Assembly: GCA_032358165.1 (NCBI GenBank)
Contig: JAALGY010000061.1
Span: 1-64,000 of the forward strand
Reading direction: 5' to 3'
Length of the DNA stretch: 64,000 bases
Source of the DNA: Diplosphaera chodatii
Taxonomy: Eukaryota > Chlorophyta > Trebouxiophyceae > Prasiolales > Stichococcaceae
Numbering within the stretch: position 1 is the stretch's first letter; every line of letters starts with the position of its first letter. Made by a program: the position numbers and the translations under genes. The notes under the pieces are model-generated. The model had not been told where the DNA came from. It worked only from the letters and a program-made list of their open reading frames with translations, and ran no database searches. This document shows, one piece after another, positions 61,278 to 64,000 of this stretch.

Positions 61278-61777
61278 AGGGATGTCCATCGCAATCTGCA
61301 TACGCTGCGACGCCCGAGACAGATGAGAGGGTTGGCGGCGCTGCCATGCGTGCCACCGAGGGGTGCAGCCTGACGAGAGGCAGCGCGGAGAGCGCAGCCC
61401 TGCTGGACGAAGGGCGGGAGGCCGGTGCATCATGCTGACCGTATGGACACACAGTCGAAGTGGGCGCCCTGGAAGTTGGTGTGCATCTCCATTTGCATGG
61501 TACAGACGCAATCGTCGATGTGTGGACTGAACGAAATTATGCTCAAGTTGGACTTGATCTTGCTGCTATGCGAGAACGTCTCACGAACGACTCAAAACTG
61601 GCGAGGCGGACAGTGCTGAACACCAATGTCAACAGTCACGAATGTACAACCGGAAGGGAATGCAACAGAGGACGAACAAATGTCACGGTGCCCCACGGGA
61701 CCCCAAACAACGGCCAACTGGCTAGAGTATGCAAGGTTCAGTCGCGGATGTGCAACACGAAGGTTCCTCTGCAACAC
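61278..61777. other. Convergent interval, CLC / U-box gene
   Basis: 500 bases between converging genes. No gene is supported. It contains the 3' regions of both. Confidence 0.5.
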
Positions 61778-64000
61778 CTATACTCCAAACGAGTGGTTTT
61801 GTCTCCGCAGAGCTCGGTCCTGTGCTGCCTGGATGATGCTGCGCAGCGTGTGGTTCGGCACGAGGTCCTGTGAAGCCAGAGGCTGCTCTGTGACTGGCGA
61901 TACGTCAGAAGCAGCCAGCCACTGAGTGATTGCAGCGCGCTCATACGTCTGTTCATCGCCCGTGCACAGCACAGGGTCAACCAGGAGGGCATGTGTGAGC
62001 GGGCACTTCATCCACTCTGGCACACGCGGCGCCGGGGGAGTGCTGCCGGCAGCAGCAGCTTCGTCCTGCAGGCGCAGCTCCTGCGTGCCGCTCTGTGCCG
62101 CCGTGGAGTCGCTCGCAACCGCCAGGGCCTCGGCTGCTGGTGGCGCTGCATCCGCAGCCGGCGAGGTTGCTGTGCCGCCGCCCTGGGCAGGCGCATGCCC
62201 GGCGGCTGCAGGGGGGTGTGCCGCGGGCTGGCTGTGCACGCCACTGGGGTTTGGGGGGGTTGCTGAGCCGGCTTCCTCCCCCTCATGGACCTGGCCAGGC
62301 AGGGCGGCTGCAGCGGCGGCAGCCGCGGCCTTCCTGCGAGCACGCTTCAGCGCGGCCTTGCTGGGGGCCGCTGCCGGGACACAGCCTTCCTCCTCGGCCT
62401 GCGTGTCCACCACACCCAGCAGGTACAGCACACCTGGACTCGGGACTTCATGCCTTGACCCTTGCTCAGGGTTTGAGACGAAGACCGGCTGGCGGGCAGG
62501 AATGGGGTACAAGCAGGTCTGGGGATGGACTTGCATGAGCAGATGCCACATGGCACCTTGAGGGTCGTGTGCAGGTGGTGACACGCCATGGGAAACTGGC
62601 ATTGTGTGCAGGGCAGAGCTTGTGCCGGGGTCCGGTCAACAGGCCAAAATATCAAGCAGTCTATGCCTGATTCATCAGCAAGATGTGGGAATGTATACCA
62701 GGAGGGCAGCCATGGCGGCATCGGCGTCCGCCGCTGTCCGCTGCATTCGGGCCGCCCCTCTACCTGCTGCCACCGGCGCAGCTGCTGTCCCGTTGCCTGC
62801 TGCTGCCGCCGCCGCCAGCCCAGCTGCCACTGCGGCCCTGTGCGCTCCAGATGCTGCGCTGCTGCCTGCTGCGCCATTCACAGCTGGCCTTTGGCTGGGG
62901 CTGGGGCTGGGGCCAGTTTCCAGGGCCTTCGCCTCGGCAACGTCCCTCGCAATGGTTGCAGATGGCTCTGGTGCAGATGCAGGAACAGGTCATCATGCAA
63001 TGGCACAGGCTGCTCATCAACTCAGTCGTTTGCGCAAGCCAGCAGGGCAGTCAGCGGTACCGAACGCGGACTCAACCGCGTTGGATGCAGCCTGGGTCAG
63101 GCCCACCTTGCTCACCTTGCTGTGCACTGTCTTCCATTGCCTGTGTCGCACCGGCAAGTGCCCTCTCGACGAGCAAACGCTTTGACGCAGGCAGTTGCTG
63201 CGCTTGCTGCATAGCGAAGACATCCCTGCTTACCAGGTGCTTTATGGTTGCAAGCAGCTGTGGCATCAGCACTGGCACTGCGGTCAGGGATTGCTGGGCC
63301 GATATCAAACACTGCTTTTGGCAGCCTGCCATTTGATTTATATGGTGTCACACCGCTTGCAAAGCTCAGCGTGTTCATAGCAGCTCCACTGACAGGCGTG
63401 TGCCCAACGTGCATACCTGCTGAATCTGCCCTGCAAGTTGCAGCCAAGCAAGGGGCCCCGTGGACTCCCCGTCACCATACATCTCGCGGTGCTCTGGACA
63501 CTGTACATTGCACCCAAAGGAGGTTAGCTAACTATTTAGGGTTTCTGCAGGCATCAGCAAAGCTAGGCTGGTGATGTCAACCACTGCTTCACGAGGCTGG
63601 CGAGGTCGTTGGCTGCTGTCGTGGGTGCATCAGCAGTCTCAGCAGCCAAACATGCTGTTTCAAAGGCATGCCACCAACAAACCCGCCCTGGCACTTGGTG
63701 GTAATCTCAGTGTCAGGCGCAGTCGCAAGGCGTGCAGGACAGCAGACACACATGCTGCAACACGGGCATCGACACCTGCTGAGCGAGCAGCGCCAGCGCC
63801 TGACACAGCGACACAACTGCCGGCACGATCTGCGGGTAGTACCAGGGGACTCCTGCAAGGTGCTGCAGCGATGCAACAACAGGGAGTCAGTGCCCAGCGT
63901 GACAAATGCGCCACTGTGCCAGCAATGTAGCGCCAACACCTCCAGAACAGCTGGACGATGCTCCCTGGCAGTCAGGCTGGACGCCGACACAGGATGTGTG
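61778..64000 (-). CDS. U-box E3 ubiquitin ligase, 5' end outside window
   Basis: The last exon (from about 62600 down to the stop at 61778) has an Ala/Pro-rich linker with KAALKRARRK. The U-box follows: VPEWMKCPLTHALLVDPVLC, TGDEQTYERAAITQWLAASD, VSPVTEQPLASQDLVPNHTL, then RSIIQ. The TYERAAIxxWL and PLxxxxLVPNHxL elements that contact E2 enzymes are present. Upstream helical exons on the same strand probably belong to it: 63852-63776 (VPWYYPQIVPAVVSLCQALA), ~63323-63264 (QSLTAVPVLMPQLLATIKHL) and ~63211-63119 (QAQQLPASKRLLVERALAGA). Joining of these exons to the U-box exon is not fully resolved. Confidence 0.75.

Overview
The window is nuclear DNA of a green alga (Chlorophyta, most likely Trebouxiophyceae). 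It is GC-rich, and its genes are cut by many short introns that mostly start GTG/GTA and end TGCAG, with a minority of GC-AG introns. The identifiable proteins are eukaryotic: proteasome alpha-6, 40S uS7/RPS5, ESCRT-III CHMP1, a CLC with CBS domains, a PPM1G-type PP2C, a plastid-type LPAAT, organellar IF-3 and COX23. There is no bacterial operon architecture, CRISPR array, rRNA or convincing tRNA. Gene models were built by hand from splice sites and phase continuity. Where a residue total is given, the exons add up in frame.

Layout. 1-6090: gene-poor, Ala/Pro/Gln-rich sequence with only weak Armadillo-like and kinase-like fragments. 6090-10330: a satellite array of about 24 monomers of ~172.6 bp, containing a near-perfect 862-bp five-monomer higher-order duplication and a dyad in each monomer. 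11.6-14.7 kb: two small minus-strand genes. 15.0-22.9 kb: one 17-exon minus-strand gene for an unidentified ~1,800-residue, probably nuclear, protein with tandemly duplicated exons. 23.4-25.8 kb: an HhH-GPD DNA glycosylase with an N-terminal array of SUMO-type motifs. 26.1-27.9 kb: a minus-strand 2-oxoglutarate dehydrogenase E2 locus with lipoyl domain but no catalytic domain, next to an unknown small gene. 28.4-30.2 kb: proteasome alpha-6. 30.7-34.7 kb: RPS5 and a nucleolar ribosomal-L1-domain protein, divergently transcribed. 35.3-36.5 kb: an FHA-domain protein. 37.2-41.4 kb: three co-oriented genes, IF-3, COX23 and a 67-residue membrane protein, probably all mitochondrial. 42.1-43.5 kb: an alpha/beta-hydrolase-fold protein without catalytic Ser or His. 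45.2-49.4 kb: PP2C. 50.3-51.8 kb: CHMP1. 52.8-53.9 kb: intronless LPAAT. 54.7-61.3 kb: CLC transporter/channel. 61.8 kb to the end: U-box E3 ligase, 5' end outside the window.

Most genes are housekeeping and form no single pathway. Local themes are ribosome biogenesis (RPS5/L1 pair), mitochondrial function (IF-3/COX23/small membrane protein) and genome maintenance (glycosylase, divergent from the 1,800-residue protein). The most unusual item is the nucleosome-length, dyad-bearing satellite with higher-order structure. Next are proteins with altered hallmark residues (CLC, hydrolase), the truncated E2 and the stop-containing exon in IF-3.
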